Shown piece after piece: positions 24,050 through 32,590 of a DNA stretch of 37,518 nucleotides (positions within the stretch are counted from its first letter, which is position 1; each line of letters opens with the position of its first letter). The stretch is from assembly GCA_036008325.1 (NCBI GenBank), contig DASYNW010000077.1, forward strand, positions 1 to 37,518, given 5' to 3'. Below the pieces are notes generated by a model, which saw only the letters and a list, made by a program, of their open reading frames with translations, was not told the origin of the DNA and ran no database searches. Source of the DNA: AP-15 sp036008325. Its GTDB lineage: Bacteria > Pseudomonadota > Alphaproteobacteria > ATCC43930 > CGMCC-115725. A program made the position numbers and the translations under genes.

Positions 24050-24416
24050 GTCGGTGTCCTTTCGCGGGTGGAAGCGAGTCGCGGGTGGAAGCGGGTTCGC
24101 CGGCTCCCCGCGGCGCTTCGGGATCGAGGGCGCCGGTATCGGGATTCGGCTTCAAGGATGATCAGATTACCGTAATCGGCGGCCTGGAAAAGAAAAGCCC
24201 CAGACCGCTTGTCGGGGCTACGGTCGGATCGGGCGGCCAGCCGATTGCGGGCCAGGCAGTTCATTCCAGTCGACCCTGCCGGGAGCACAAAAGGGCTTGG
24301 GCCCGGCGACGGCGCCCGGCATCATCGGGCTATCGCCCGCCTGATCGGCGAACGATACTGTGCTCGCCTGGGCCGCCGCCCGGGACCAGATAACGCCACC
24401 GGAGGAAACGTTCCCG
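24050..24416. other. 367-bp divergent intergenic region with a minus-strand terminator
   Basis: This gap separates the alpha/beta hydrolase (minus) and the Arg-rich protein (plus). It contains an imperfect direct repeat of CGGGTGGAAGCG near 24066-24100 and an intrinsic terminator on the minus strand (24188-24219). On the minus strand ATCGG and CCGAT arms lie just upstream of that terminator, as a possible second hairpin. Apart from these I see no gene with coding support. Confidence 0.4.
24188..24219 (-). terminator. Intrinsic terminator on the minus strand, in the hydrolase leader region
   Basis: Read on the minus strand, AGCCCC-GAC pairs with GTC-GGGGCT around the loop AAGCG, with one bulged base. 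It is followed at once by TTTTCTTTT. It is the most convincing rho-independent terminator in the window. No minus-strand gene ends here; the next one downstream, the hydrolase, starts about 139 bp further on. It could act as a leader attenuator for that gene or end a small RNA made from 24220-24416. Confidence 0.6.
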
Positions 24417-25730
24417 ATGCCGCCTCCAGCCGACGACCCGCCGAGCGATTGGGTCAGCCCGGAACCGCCAGAAGCGGCGCCGGCCGAAACCGCACCAGAT
24501 AGGGCCGCCGAGCCGGCAGAGAGCGGGGCGGCCGAGCCCGCTCGGACCAGCGATACGGCGCTGGGCGATGCGGCGCCGGGCGCCGAACCGCGCCGCAGGC
24601 GACGGCGGCGACGCCGGCCGCCGCGCGAGATTGCCGCCCGCAGCGACGACGGGGGTGAGGCCGCGCCAGCCGGCGAGAGCGCGGTGGCCGAGGATGCACC
24701 CGCCGCTGGCCCGCCGCCCGGCGCGGCAGCGGAGGGGGCGCCCGCTGCCGGCGAGGCGCGCGAACGGCCGCGCCGCCGGCGACGCCGGCGACGCCCCTCC
24801 CCTGCCCCCTCCCCCGCTTCGACGATAGGAGGTGGCGCGACAGCGGTCGGCGACGCCGGCGGCGAGGCTGTGACCCCGGCGAGCGGGGAACAGCGCGAGA
24901 CAGCGGCAGGCGACGCCGAACCGGGTACTGCGGCTCCAGGTCCCGGCGCCTTGCGCCCGAGGACGCGCTATTCGCGGCGCGAGATGCCACGGCGAACGAT
25001 CGCCAGACCAGGTTTGGCGCACTCCGCGGCAGAAAGCGGTGATGGGTCGAACGCCGTCGCCCCGGCAAATCCGCCGCGCCGCGAGGGCGGTCGCCTGCGC
25101 CGCCGTCGACCATCGCCGACGCGTCCCGGCGAGACCACGGCGCCAGAAGCTCGGGGGGTGGACGGCCTGCCGGCCCAACCCGACCAGAGACCGCGCAACC
25201 GGGGGCCGCGCTATCGCCGGCCGGGGGAAGCGCACGCGCGCCCGGGCGAAGGGCCGCAGACCGCGGGCCGCAGTCAGCGGCGCGATCCGGGTGAAGCGGG
25301 CGCGTCTCAGCGGCCCGCATCGGAGCAAGGCGACCGCGACGCGCGCCGAGGCAGGCCGGCCGGTCCCAGGGACGGGCAGCGTAGGGATGGGCAACGCCGG
25401 GATGGGCAGCGCGGACGCGACGCCCCGGCGCGGCGGGTCGAGCAGAAGCTCTACGCGCTCGAATCGATGGTCGATCGCGGGTTCGAGGATGTCACCGACG
25501 AGGCCGAGGAGAGCGGCACCCGCCGGGTTCACTGGATCATCGTCAAGCGCACCGTCGCCGACCAGAAGAGCGGCAAGCCGATGTCGGCCACCTATGTTTT
25601 GCAACGCGACGGGGCGGAGACCGACTTTCCCAACCTCGGCGCCGCCCGCGCCGCCGCCAACAAGACCATCGTCCACCCGGAAAAGCTGACCCTGTCCAAG
25701 GCCGAGCATGCCGCCGCCAAGAACAAGTGA
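24417..25730 (+). CDS. Arg/Pro/Ala-rich disordered protein with a C-terminal globular domain
   Basis: This 437-residue protein is of unrecognised function. Residues 1-~335 are low-complexity: acidic Pro/Glu/Ala stretches alternate with runs of 8-10 arginines, which suggests a disordered nucleic-acid-binding region. Three DGQRR-type repeats lie at ~319-333. Residues ~340-437 look globular: VEQKLYALESMVDRGFEDVTD, RRVHWIIVKRTVADQ, TYVLQRDGAETDFPNLGAARAA, and a Lys-rich end. GGAGGAAACG precedes ATG 24417, choosing it over an in-frame ATG at 24360. RNA or ribosome association is a reasonable inference from composition only. The reverse strand is also open here, as expected from such GC-rich sequence. 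Confidence 0.75.
   Translation: MPPPADDPPSDWVSPEPPEAAPAETAPDRAAEPAESGAAEPARTSDTALGDAAPGAEPRRRRRRRRRPPREIAARSDDGGEAAPAGESAVAEDAPAAGPPPGAAAEGAPAAGEARERPRRRRRRRRPSPAPSPASTIGGGATAVGDAGGEAVTPASGEQRETAAGDAEPGTAAPGPGALRPRTRYSRREMPRRTIARPGLAHSAAESGDGSNAVAPANPPRREGGRLRRRRPSPTRPGETTAPEARGVDGLPAQPDQRPRNRGPRYRRPGEAHARPGEGPQTAGRSQRRDPGEAGASQRPASEQGDRDARRGRPAGPRDGQRRDGQRRDGQRGRDAPARRVEQKLYALESMVDRGFEDVTDEAEESGTRRVHWIIVKRTVADQKSGKPMSATYVLQRDGAETDFPNLGAARAAANKTIVHPEKLTLSKAEHAAAKNK
25371..25415 (+). repeat. Three 15-bp tandem repeats inside the Arg-rich gene
   Basis: Units at 25371-25385, 25386-25400 and 25401-25415 each follow the pattern GAYGGGCARCGNNGG/A and encode D-G-Q-R-R/G. Being in frame, copy-number changes would lengthen or shorten the protein without a frameshift. 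Confidence 0.7.
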
Positions 25731-26075
25731 GCGATGCCGCCGGCGACCGTTCTAGTTGAGCAATTCTGACAGATGGCACCCAAGCACTTGCCACACCGGC
25801 GAAGGCCGGTGCCTATCGCTGACATGGGTCCCGGCCTGCGCCGGGATACGAGAACGGGGAAACTACGGTCACAAGTGTTAGGTTCTACCACTAGGGCTCG
25901 GACGAGGATCAGCCTCATCCCTTCGTAAGCCGTCAGCCGGGCATTGTGCGGCTCGTCCCGGCATCCCTCGTGTCCCGGTCGGGTCGAGGAAAGGCGTCGA
26001 TCACCGGGACGAGCCCGGTGATGACGACCAACGATCGAGCAGCCGGCCTGCACCGTCCGGACACCTTGCGCGGCC
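25731..26075. repeat. 345-bp intergenic region with three REP-like hairpins
   Basis: Between two convergent genes lie CACCGGC (25794-25800)/GCCGGTG (25805-25811), TCCCGGC (25829-25835)/GCCGGGA (25840-25846), and ATCACCGGG (26000-26008)/CCCGGTGAT (26014-26022). The last two resemble interspersed repeats common in alphaproteobacterial intergenic regions. They may serve as bidirectional terminators or mRNA-stabilising ends. No coding support was seen in the region. Confidence 0.55.
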
Positions 26076-27344
26076 CTATTGCTTGCTGCTCGCATAGGGG
26101 ACGACGACGGTGCCGGTCTGATATTCCGGGGGTGCGATGATCGCTTCGGTCTTGATGTCCTTGAACTGAGCAAGACCATGGCCCTTGATACCCTGGAACT
26201 GCACCTCGAGCACCCGCGGCTTGGCCCATTCGCCGTTCTTGCCGTAGCTGACGTCGCCGACGATCGTCTTGAACGAATGGCTGCGGATGTAGTCGGCGAG
26301 CTTGCCCTGGTCGAGGCTCCGGGTCCCCTCGATCGCGTTGCCCAGGACTTGCAGATTGGCATAGGCGAATGGCGGCAGATACCAGCCGAGCGGGTCGATC
26401 CCCTCGGCCGGGGCCTTGGCCTGGTATTTCTTTAGGAACGCCATGATGCCGGGGAACTGCATTTTCGGCGCCGGGATCCACCAATCATAATCGAGGATAT
26501 TGTTAAGCGCCGGCCCGAGCTGCTCTTTGACCGTGGTGTATTGCAGACCGACCATGCCGCCGCCGAAATACCGGGTGGCGAGGCCGACCTCGCTCGCCGC
26601 GCGCACCATGCCGACCGAATCGGGCGGGTAGGAAGCGACGAAGACGATGTCGGGCTTGGTCGCCTGGATCGCGTTGACGATCGGCGTGTAATCGACCGTC
26701 GAGGGCGGGTAGGTCTTGTCGTAGACGATGTCGAGCCCCAGCGACTTGGCAATGGCGCGCGCACCCTCGGAGGCGTTTTTCGGGTATTCGGCGTCGGCGG
26801 CGACGATCGCCAGGGTCTTGGGCTTCGGGGTTCCCTGCATCGCCACCTCGAAGAACGGATCGCAGAAGGCGCGCTTGGGGTCGGGCCCCGCCGGCAGCAT
26901 CGAGAAGTATCGCGGATAGTGGAACTCGCTGTTGACCGCGAGCCCGAACAGGCCGAGGAACAAGGCGTTGTGCTGGATCGCGATCGGCATCGTCGGTGCG
27001 ATCATGTTGGTGCCATAGCCCGAAACGATCAAATCGACCTTGTCGACGTCGAGCAGCTTGGTATAGATCGCCGGCACTGTCGGCGGGTTGCTCTGGTCGT
27101 CGTAATAGACGAGCTTGACCGGGCGGCCCAGCAGCCCGCCCTTGGCGTTGACGTCGTCGCGCCAGATCTGCATCGCCAGCAGTGCCGTCTTGCCGGCGGC
27201 GGCGAGTCCGCCGGTCAAGGCCATGCCGAAGCCGATCGTGATCGGCTGCGCCGCCCGCGCCCCGCTCGCAGCCAGCATGCCGGCAAAGATGATCGCCGTC
27301 GCCATTCTCGCACGGCCATGGCGTCGAATACCTGATCCGGCCAC
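26076..27344 (-). CDS. Periplasmic substrate-binding protein of a LivJ-type ABC transporter
   Basis: This 422-residue protein is of the Peripla_BP_6 (branched-chain amino acid/amide/urea) type. A signal peptide is visible: an Arg-rich start (AGSGIRRHGRAR), a hydrophobic core IIFAGMLAASG, and an ARA-AQ cleavage site. The mature part opens PITIGFGMALTGGLAAAGK and has NAKGGLLGRPVKLVYYDDQS, the family's hallmark. The start is taken as GTG 27344, because GGGAGGAAAGA lies just before it and it gives a complete signal peptide; the later ATG (27305) lacks such a site. No permease or ATPase genes are adjacent, so the rest of the transporter must be elsewhere or shared. Ligand cannot be read. Confidence 0.88.
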   Translation of the reverse strand: MAGSGIRRHGRARMATAIIFAGMLAASGARAAQPITIGFGMALTGGLAAAGKTALLAMQIWRDDVNAKGGLLGRPVKLVYYDDQSNPPTVPAIYTKLLDVDKVDLIVSGYGTNMIAPTMPIAIQHNALFLGLFGLAVNSEFHYPRYFSMLPAGPDPKRAFCDPFFEVAMQGTPKPKTLAIVAADAEYPKNASEGARAIAKSLGLDIVYDKTYPPSTVDYTPIVNAIQATKPDIVFVASYPPDSVGMVRAASEVGLATRYFGGGMVGLQYTTVKEQLGPALNNILDYDWWIPAPKMQFPGIMAFLKKYQAKAPAEGIDPLGWYLPPFAYANLQVLGNAIEGTRSLDQGKLADYIRSHSFKTIVGDVSYGKNGEWAKPRVLEVQFQGIKGHGLAQFKDIKTEAIIAPPEYQTGTVVVPYASSKQ

Positions 27345-27559
27345 TCTTTCCTCCCGGGATTTTGATTGCCGGCGGTCCTGCGCCGTTTGGCCGCCCTTCG
27401 CCGTCGGATAATGCCGGGGGGCGACCGCCTCGCCAAGCGCGAATGCGGTCTTCGCGGTCGAGCGCGAAGGCCGCGGCGATGCCCAGACTGAGGCATCCGG
27501 CGGTGGCAAGCCTATTTGATTGCGGCGGCTGTCGTGGTCTGCTGGGCCTGGAGAAAGCG

Positions 27560-28732
27560 ATGACGATCCCAACCCATGCCGTCCCGATGTATGAATGCCC
27601 CGTTTGCGGGCGAAGCTGGGCCGCCGACCGGCCGCGCTGGCGGTGCGATTGCGGCAGCCATTTCGATCTCTCGCCCGGGACCGGCCTGTCGCGTGCCCAG
27701 ATCGCCGTCGGTGACGCGTCATTGTGGCGCTATGCCGCGGCCTTGGCGCTGCGCGGGCCACCGCGGGTAACCCTCGGCGAAGGCTGGACCGCGCTCGTGC
27801 GCCGCGATTGGCAGGGTGCGGCGATCCTGTTCAAGCTCGAATCGCAAATGCCGACCGGCTCGTTCAAGGATCGCGGCAGTGCCGTCATGATCAACCATTT
27901 GCTGGAAGTCGGGGTCGGCCCGATCCACGAGGATTCCTCGGGCAATGCCGGCTCTTCGATCGCGACCTATGCGGCGGCTGCCGGCATCCCCTGCCGCGTC
28001 TATGTCCCGGCCGCCGCACCCCGCGCGAAGCTGGTGCAGATCGCCGCCACCGGGGCCGAAATCCGCGCGATCCCGGGCACCCGCGAGGCGGTGACCGAGG
28101 CGGCGCTAGCCGCTGCCGGCGAGAGCTTCTACGCCAGCCACAACTGGCACCCCTATTTTATCGAAGGCACCAAGACACTCGCCTTCGAGCTGTGGGAGCA
28201 GCTCGGCTTTCGCCTCCCCGACAACATCCTGGTGCCGACCGGCTACGGCAGCAACATCCTCGGCCTCGATCGCGGTTTCGACGAGCTCGAACGCGCCGGC
28301 GAGATCGGCAAGGCCGGCGAGACCGGAGGCCGGCCGCGGCTCTACGCGGTGCAGGCGGCGAATTGCGCGGCCCTGGCAGCCGCCTGGGCGGCGGACGCCG
28401 AGGGGTTCGTGCCGTTCGTCTCGAGCCCGACGATCGCCGACGGGATCGCCACCATGCGGCCGGTGCGCACCGCCGAAGTGCTGCGGGCATTGCGCCGCTC
28501 GCGGGGCGGCGTCGTCGCCGTCGCCGAAGACGAAATCGTGCCGGCGCTGCCGGCGCTGGGCCGCCTCGGGCTATTTGTCGAGCCAACCGCGGCGACCGCG
28601 GGCGCGGCACTGACCCGGCTGCTGCGCGAGGGGACGATCCTTCCGCACCAGACGACTGTGGTCGTGCTGACCGGCCACGGTCTCAAGGCCGCCGAGCGCA
28701 TCGGCGAGGCTCTCGGCATCGCCCCGGAATAG
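27560..28732 (+). CDS. Threonine-synthase-like PLP enzyme with N-terminal zinc-ribbon motif
   Basis: This 390-residue fold-type II PLP enzyme has four cysteines near the start, C13-x2-C16 and C29-x-C31, forming a zinc-ribbon-like motif as in several threonine-synthase relatives. The PLP lysine is K103 in PTGSFKDRGS. SSGNAGSSIATYAAAAGI and the phosphate-loop-type PTGYGSNILG follow. Threonine synthase converts O-phosphohomoserine to threonine, but this family also includes cysteate, diaminopropionate and other beta-replacing enzymes. GGAGAAA precedes ATG 27560. It is divergent from the binding-protein gene, and 61 bp from the convergent small gene. Use as the main threonine synthase is uncertain. 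Confidence 0.82.
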   Translation: MTIPTHAVPMYECPVCGRSWAADRPRWRCDCGSHFDLSPGTGLSRAQIAVGDASLWRYAAALALRGPPRVTLGEGWTALVRRDWQGAAILFKLESQMPTGSFKDRGSAVMINHLLEVGVGPIHEDSSGNAGSSIATYAAAAGIPCRVYVPAAAPRAKLVQIAATGAEIRAIPGTREAVTEAALAAAGESFYASHNWHPYFIEGTKTLAFELWEQLGFRLPDNILVPTGYGSNILGLDRGFDELERAGEIGKAGETGGRPRLYAVQAANCAALAAAWAADAEGFVPFVSSPTIADGIATMRPVRTAEVLRALRRSRGGVVAVAEDEIVPALPALGRLGLFVEPTAATAGAALTRLLREGTILPHQTTVVVLTGHGLKAAERIGEALGIAPE

Positions 28733-28771
28733 GCAGACGTGCCGCTGGTGGAACCGCGGCAGGATCGGTTG

Positions 28772-28790
28772 GCCTGCATCCGCGGCAGGC
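28772..28790. terminator. Hairpin between convergent genes
   Basis: GCCTGC (28772-28777) and GCAGGC (28785-28790) form a 6-bp stem with a 7-base loop, between the ends of the threonine-synthase-like gene and the convergent small gene. It overlaps a 10-bp direct repeat, CCGCGGCAGG (28754-28763 and 28780-28789). No T-tract is present, so termination is tentative. Confidence 0.35.
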
Positions 28791-28793
28791 GAC

Positions 28794-29012
28794 TCACGCC
28801 TCGCGGTGGCCGCAATCGAGGATGCGGGCGGGGCCGTCGACCTCGGATTCCACAACCCTGACGCTCCACTCCCTGGGGCGGCCGCCATTTTTCAAATATT
28901 TCTGATTGACCTCGGCGACCGCCATCTCTTTTGCCTGCTGTTCGTTTTCGGCGATCAGGGTGGTAAAATAAATATCCTCGCCCAAGGACCTGGTGCAGCT
29001 GAACCGGTTCAT
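28794..29012 (-). CDS. Small uncharacterised protein, 72 residues
   Basis: I do not recognise this protein. It opens MNRFSCTRSLGEDIYFTTLIAENEQ, given only as a marker through IYFTT. It then has a helical segment (QQAKEMAVAEVNQKYLK) and a C-terminal RILDCGHREA with Cys and His. GGAGGA lies 7 bases before ATG 29012, better than the in-frame ATG at 29027. Its lower Arg content and balanced composition look like a real protein. It is divergent from the aspartate-type aminotransferase across 192 bp. Confidence 0.6.
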   Translation of the reverse strand: MNRFSCTRSLGEDIYFTTLIAENEQQAKEMAVAEVNQKYLKNGGRPREWSVRVVESEVDGPARILDCGHREA

Positions 29013-29204
29013 TTTTCGATCCTCCATAGCTCGCGGCCGGACGCATCAGACCAGCCGATCGGGATCGGCAGGTCAAGCGCGGTCCACCCGCCGCCGAGCC
29101 CCGGTCGACGCGAACCGCACCCGAGCAGAGCTGGAACCGGCTTCACACCGGCCGCCATCGCGTGTAGCCTATGACGTTTGTTTCCCTTCATTTCCAGGAC
29201 TGCC

Positions 29205-30410
29205 ATGCCTTTTCTTGCCGACCGCCTTGCCCGCGTCAAACCTTCGCCGACGATGGCGATCACAGCACTTGCGACCGAATTGAAGGCGGCCGGGCGCGAC
29301 ATCGTCAGCCTGTCGGTCGGCGAGCCCGATTTCGACACCCCGCCCAACATCCAGGAGGCGGCGATCGCGGCGATGCGCCGCGGCGAGACGCGCTATACCA
29401 CCTTCGACGGCTCGATCGAGCTGAAGCGCGCGGTCTGCGCCAAATTCAAGCGCGAGAACCATCTCGATTACGAGACCTCGCAGATCACGATCAGCTCGGG
29501 CGGCAAGCAGGTGCTGTACAACGCCATGGTCGCCACCCTCAACCCGGGCGACGAGGTGGTGATCCCGGCGCCGTTCTGGGTGTCCTATCCGGAAATGGTG
29601 CTGCTGGCCGACGGCACCCCGGTGCCGGTGCCGTGCCCGCAGAACAACAGCTTCAAATTGCGCCCGGAGGATCTCGAAGCGGCGATCACGCCCCGGACCA
29701 AGTGGCTGATCCTGAACTCGCCGTCGAACCCGACCGGCAGCGCCTATACCGAGGCCGAGCTGAAGGCTGTCGCCGAGGTGCTGCTGCGCCATCCGCAGGT
29801 CTGGGTCATGACCGACGACATGTACGAGCATGTCATATACGACGATTTCGACTACCGCACGATCGCCGAGGTTGAGCCGCGGCTTTACGAGCGCACCTTG
29901 ACCGTGAACGGCGTCTCGAAGGCCTATTGCATGACCGGCTGGCGCATCGGCTATGGCGGCGGCCCCAAGGCCTTGATCAAGGCGATGGGGGCGATCCAGT
30001 CGAACTCGACCGCCAATCCGTGCTCGATCAGCCAGGCGGCGGCGATCGAGGCGCTGAACGGGCCGCAGGATTTCATCCCGGTGCACAATCAGAGCTTCAA
30101 GGAGCGCCGCGACCTGGTAGTGGACATGCTGAACCGGATCCCCGGCCTGTTCTGCCCGCGGCCCGAGGGGGCGTTCTACGTCTACCCGTCCTGCGCCGGG
30201 GTCATCGGCAAGCGCACGCCTGCCGGCCAGACGATCGCCAATGACGGGGATTTCGCGCGCTACCTCTTGGAGGAAACCGGGGTCGCGGTGGTGCATGGCG
30301 AGGCCTTTGGCCTGTCGCCGCATTTCCGCATCTCCTACGCGGCCTCGCCCGAGGTGTTGCGCGACGCCTGCCAACGCATCGAGCGCGCCTGCCGCGCGCT
30401 TTCGGCCTGA
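29205..30410 (+). CDS. Class I PLP aminotransferase, aspartate aminotransferase type
   Basis: This 401-residue cytoplasmic fold-type I aminotransferase of subgroup I-gamma resembles alphaproteobacterial AatA. Family markers: an opening LADRLARVKPSPTMAI, SLSVGEPDFDTP, SSGGKQ, NSPSNPTG with the PLP-contacting Asn, and the Schiff-base lysine K239 in NGVSKAYCMTGWRIGY, with a C-terminal FRISYA Arg that binds the substrate carboxylate. It would exchange amino groups between aspartate and 2-oxoglutarate, although close relatives act on other amino acids. ATG 29205 is chosen because homology starts there; CAGGA lies just upstream. It stands alone, followed by the EF-G paralogue. Confidence 0.88.
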   Translation: MPFLADRLARVKPSPTMAITALATELKAAGRDIVSLSVGEPDFDTPPNIQEAAIAAMRRGETRYTTFDGSIELKRAVCAKFKRENHLDYETSQITISSGGKQVLYNAMVATLNPGDEVVIPAPFWVSYPEMVLLADGTPVPVPCPQNNSFKLRPEDLEAAITPRTKWLILNSPSNPTGSAYTEAELKAVAEVLLRHPQVWVMTDDMYEHVIYDDFDYRTIAEVEPRLYERTLTVNGVSKAYCMTGWRIGYGGGPKALIKAMGAIQSNSTANPCSISQAAAIEALNGPQDFIPVHNQSFKERRDLVVDMLNRIPGLFCPRPEGAFYVYPSCAGVIGKRTPAGQTIANDGDFARYLLEETGVAVVHGEAFGLSPHFRISYAASPEVLRDACQRIERACRALSA

Positions 30411-30547
30411 GCGCCGCACGACGGCACCGGCAGGGACAGATTTCGATTGCGTTACAGCCGTCGGCCGCGCCAGATTGGCCGACATAGTGGGCGCCGCGGG
30501 GTGCTGCCCCGACCCAGCGCCTGACAAAGATGGCTGGAGGCGCCCCC

Positions 30548-32590
30548 ATGGCGAATACGCCTGCGAACGGAACCGCGGCCCCGCGTTGCGCCGCTCTGAT
30601 CGGCCCTTACCTGTCGGGCAAGACGACGCTCCTCGAAGCCCTGCTGTTCGCCGCCGGGACGACCGGCCGGCGCGGCAGCGTGCGCGACGGCAATTCGGTC
30701 GGCGACCATGCCCCCGAGGCGCGCGCCCGGCAGATGTCGACCGAGCTCAACGTCGCCACCACCAGCTTTCTCGGCGACCCGTGGACGATCCTCGACTGCC
30801 CGGGCTCGGTTGAGCTCCTCTATGAGGCGCAGGCGGCGCTGCTGGCCAGCGACGTCGCAATCGTCGTGGTCGAGCCCGAGGTCGAGCGGGCGCTGACGAT
30901 CAGCGCGCTCCTGCGCTATCTCGATCAGCACCAGATCCCGCACATGATCTTCATCAACAAGATGGATAATGCGAATGCGCGGGTGCGCGACGTGCTGGCG
31001 GCGCTGCAGTCGGTGTCGAGCCGGCCGCTGGTGCTGCGCCAGGTGCCGTTGCGCGGCGCCGAAGCCGAGATTACCGGCTATGTCGACCTGGTCAGCGAGC
31101 GCGCCTATCGCTATCGGCCGGGCCAGGCGTCCGACCTGATCCCGTTGCCCGAGGATTTCTGGGACGAGGAGCGGGCGACCCGCACCGGCCTTCTGGAAAA
31201 GCTCGCCGATTTCGACGACAGCCTGCTCGAGCAGCTGCTCGAGGAGGTCGAGCCGCCAAAGGAGGAAATCTACCGGCATCTGACTCAAACCCTCAGAGGG
31301 GCGCAGATCGTGCCGGTGTTTCTCGGCTCGGGGCTCGCCGATTACGGTGTGCGCCGGCTGTGGAAGGCATTGCGCCACGAGACGCCGCTGCCGCAGCAGA
31401 CCGCTTCCCGGCTCGGGATCGCCGCCGACGGCGAGCCATTGGCGCAGGTGATCAAGACCTATCATCTGCCGCACACCGGCAAGCTGTCCCTGGCGCGGGT
31501 CTGGCGCGGCACCATCACCGAGGGCATGGTGTTGAACGGCACGCGCGTCGCCGGCCTGTTGCGGGTGACCGGCGGGCAGCACGAAAAGCTCGGCTCCGCC
31601 CACGCCGGTGAGGTGGTCGGGCTGACCCGCATGGAGGATGTCGCGACCGGGGTCGTGCTGACCCCGTCGGGCAAGGCCGACCCATTACCCCGCCCGGAGC
31701 GGCCGCAGCCGGTCTTTGGCTTGGCGATCGCCTCGGAAAAGCGCGCCGACGACGTCAAATTGACCGGCGCCATCGGCAAGCTCGTCGAGGAGGACCCGAC
31801 CTTCGAGCTCGACCAGAACGCCGACACCCAGGAAATGGTGCTGTGGGGACAAGGCGACATCCATCTGCAGATCGCGATGGACCGGCTGCGCAACCGGCAC
31901 AACCTCGCGGTCACCGGCCGGCCCGCCGCGGTTCCATACAAGGAGACGATCCGGCACGGGACCCAGCAGCATTCGCGCTTCAAGCGGCAGAGCGGCGGTC
32001 ACGGGCAATTCGCCGACGTGACCATCGAGGTCAAGGCATTGCCGCGCGGCTCGGGCTTCACCTTCACCGACAGCGTCGTCGGCGGCGCGATCCCGCGCAA
32101 CTATATCCCGGCGGTCGAGGAAGGGGTGGTCGAGGCGTTGCTGCGCGGCCCGCTCGGCTTCCCGGTGGTCGATGTCTCGGTCACGCTGCTGACCGGCCAG
32201 TTTCATGCCGTCGACAGCTCGGACCAGGCGTTCAAGACGGCCGGGCGGCAAGGCGTGCACGAAGCGCTGCCGAAATGCGAGCCGATGCTGCTCGAACCGA
32301 TCGACGCGGTCGAGGTCTCGGTGCCGAACGCGTTTACCGCGCGGGTGCAACGGTTGGTCTCCGGCCGCCGCGGCCAGATCCTCGGCTATGACGCCAAGCC
32401 CGACTGGCCCGGCTGGGACCTGGTCAGCGCCCACATGCCGCAAAACGAATTGCACGATCTGATCGTCGAGCTGCGCTCGCTGACCTTGGGGGTCGGCAGC
32501 TTCGCCCATCGCTTCGACCATATGCAGGAGCTGACCGGGAGGCCGGCCGAAAAGGTGCTGGCCTCGCGCACCGCCGACGCCGCGCAATAG
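30548..32590 (+). CDS. EF-G-like translational GTPase paralogue (FusA2-type)
   Basis: This 680-residue protein has EF-G domains I-V. GTP-binding motifs are G1 G19-PYLSG-K25-T, G3 D83-C-P-G86, and G4 N137-KMD. Domain IV carries GGAIPRNYIPAVEEG, and the C-terminus has the domain V form LVSGRRGQILGYD. Canonical EF-G has DTPGH, where the His activates water for GTP hydrolysis; here Ser87 follows DCPG, so GTPase activity may be low or differently triggered. It is therefore unlikely to be the main elongation factor; FusA2-like paralogues have been linked to ribosome recycling or dormancy. Start 30548 is preceded by GGAGG, so it is preferred over ATG 30530. Confidence 0.88.
   Translation: MANTPANGTAAPRCAALIGPYLSGKTTLLEALLFAAGTTGRRGSVRDGNSVGDHAPEARARQMSTELNVATTSFLGDPWTILDCPGSVELLYEAQAALLASDVAIVVVEPEVERALTISALLRYLDQHQIPHMIFINKMDNANARVRDVLAALQSVSSRPLVLRQVPLRGAEAEITGYVDLVSERAYRYRPGQASDLIPLPEDFWDEERATRTGLLEKLADFDDSLLEQLLEEVEPPKEEIYRHLTQTLRGAQIVPVFLGSGLADYGVRRLWKALRHETPLPQQTASRLGIAADGEPLAQVIKTYHLPHTGKLSLARVWRGTITEGMVLNGTRVAGLLRVTGGQHEKLGSAHAGEVVGLTRMEDVATGVVLTPSGKADPLPRPERPQPVFGLAIASEKRADDVKLTGAIGKLVEEDPTFELDQNADTQEMVLWGQGDIHLQIAMDRLRNRHNLAVTGRPAAVPYKETIRHGTQQHSRFKRQSGGHGQFADVTIEVKALPRGSGFTFTDSVVGGAIPRNYIPAVEEGVVEALLRGPLGFPVVDVSVTLLTGQFHAVDSSDQAFKTAGRQGVHEALPKCEPMLLEPIDAVEVSVPNAFTARVQRLVSGRRGQILGYDAKPDWPGWDLVSAHMPQNELHDLIVELRSLTLGVGSFAHRFDHMQELTGRPAEKVLASRTADAAQ

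Noticed and set aside
23980..24288. A 102-codon minus-strand frame across the hydrolase leader
   Set aside because: It runs into the hydrolase gene in another frame, has no ribosome site, and contains the terminator within it.
24220..24300. A tRNA or known structured RNA on the minus strand before the orphan terminator
   Set aside because: I could not fold a cloverleaf or match a known RNA family; only the terminator itself is supported.
24600..24820. A repeat array or CRISPR in the GC-rich repeated DNA of the Arg-rich gene
   Set aside because: The similarity comes from in-frame arginine and proline codon runs. There are no uniform repeats separated by unique spacers.
24330..25709. A 459-codon minus-strand frame opposite the Arg-rich protein
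   Set aside because: It has Arg/Gly/Ala-rich shadow composition and no ribosome site. The plus frame has GGAGGAAACG and a convincing C-terminal domain.
29169..30527. A 452-codon minus-strand frame opposite the aspartate-type aminotransferase
   Set aside because: The plus-strand frame carries every aminotransferase motif; this is its antisense.
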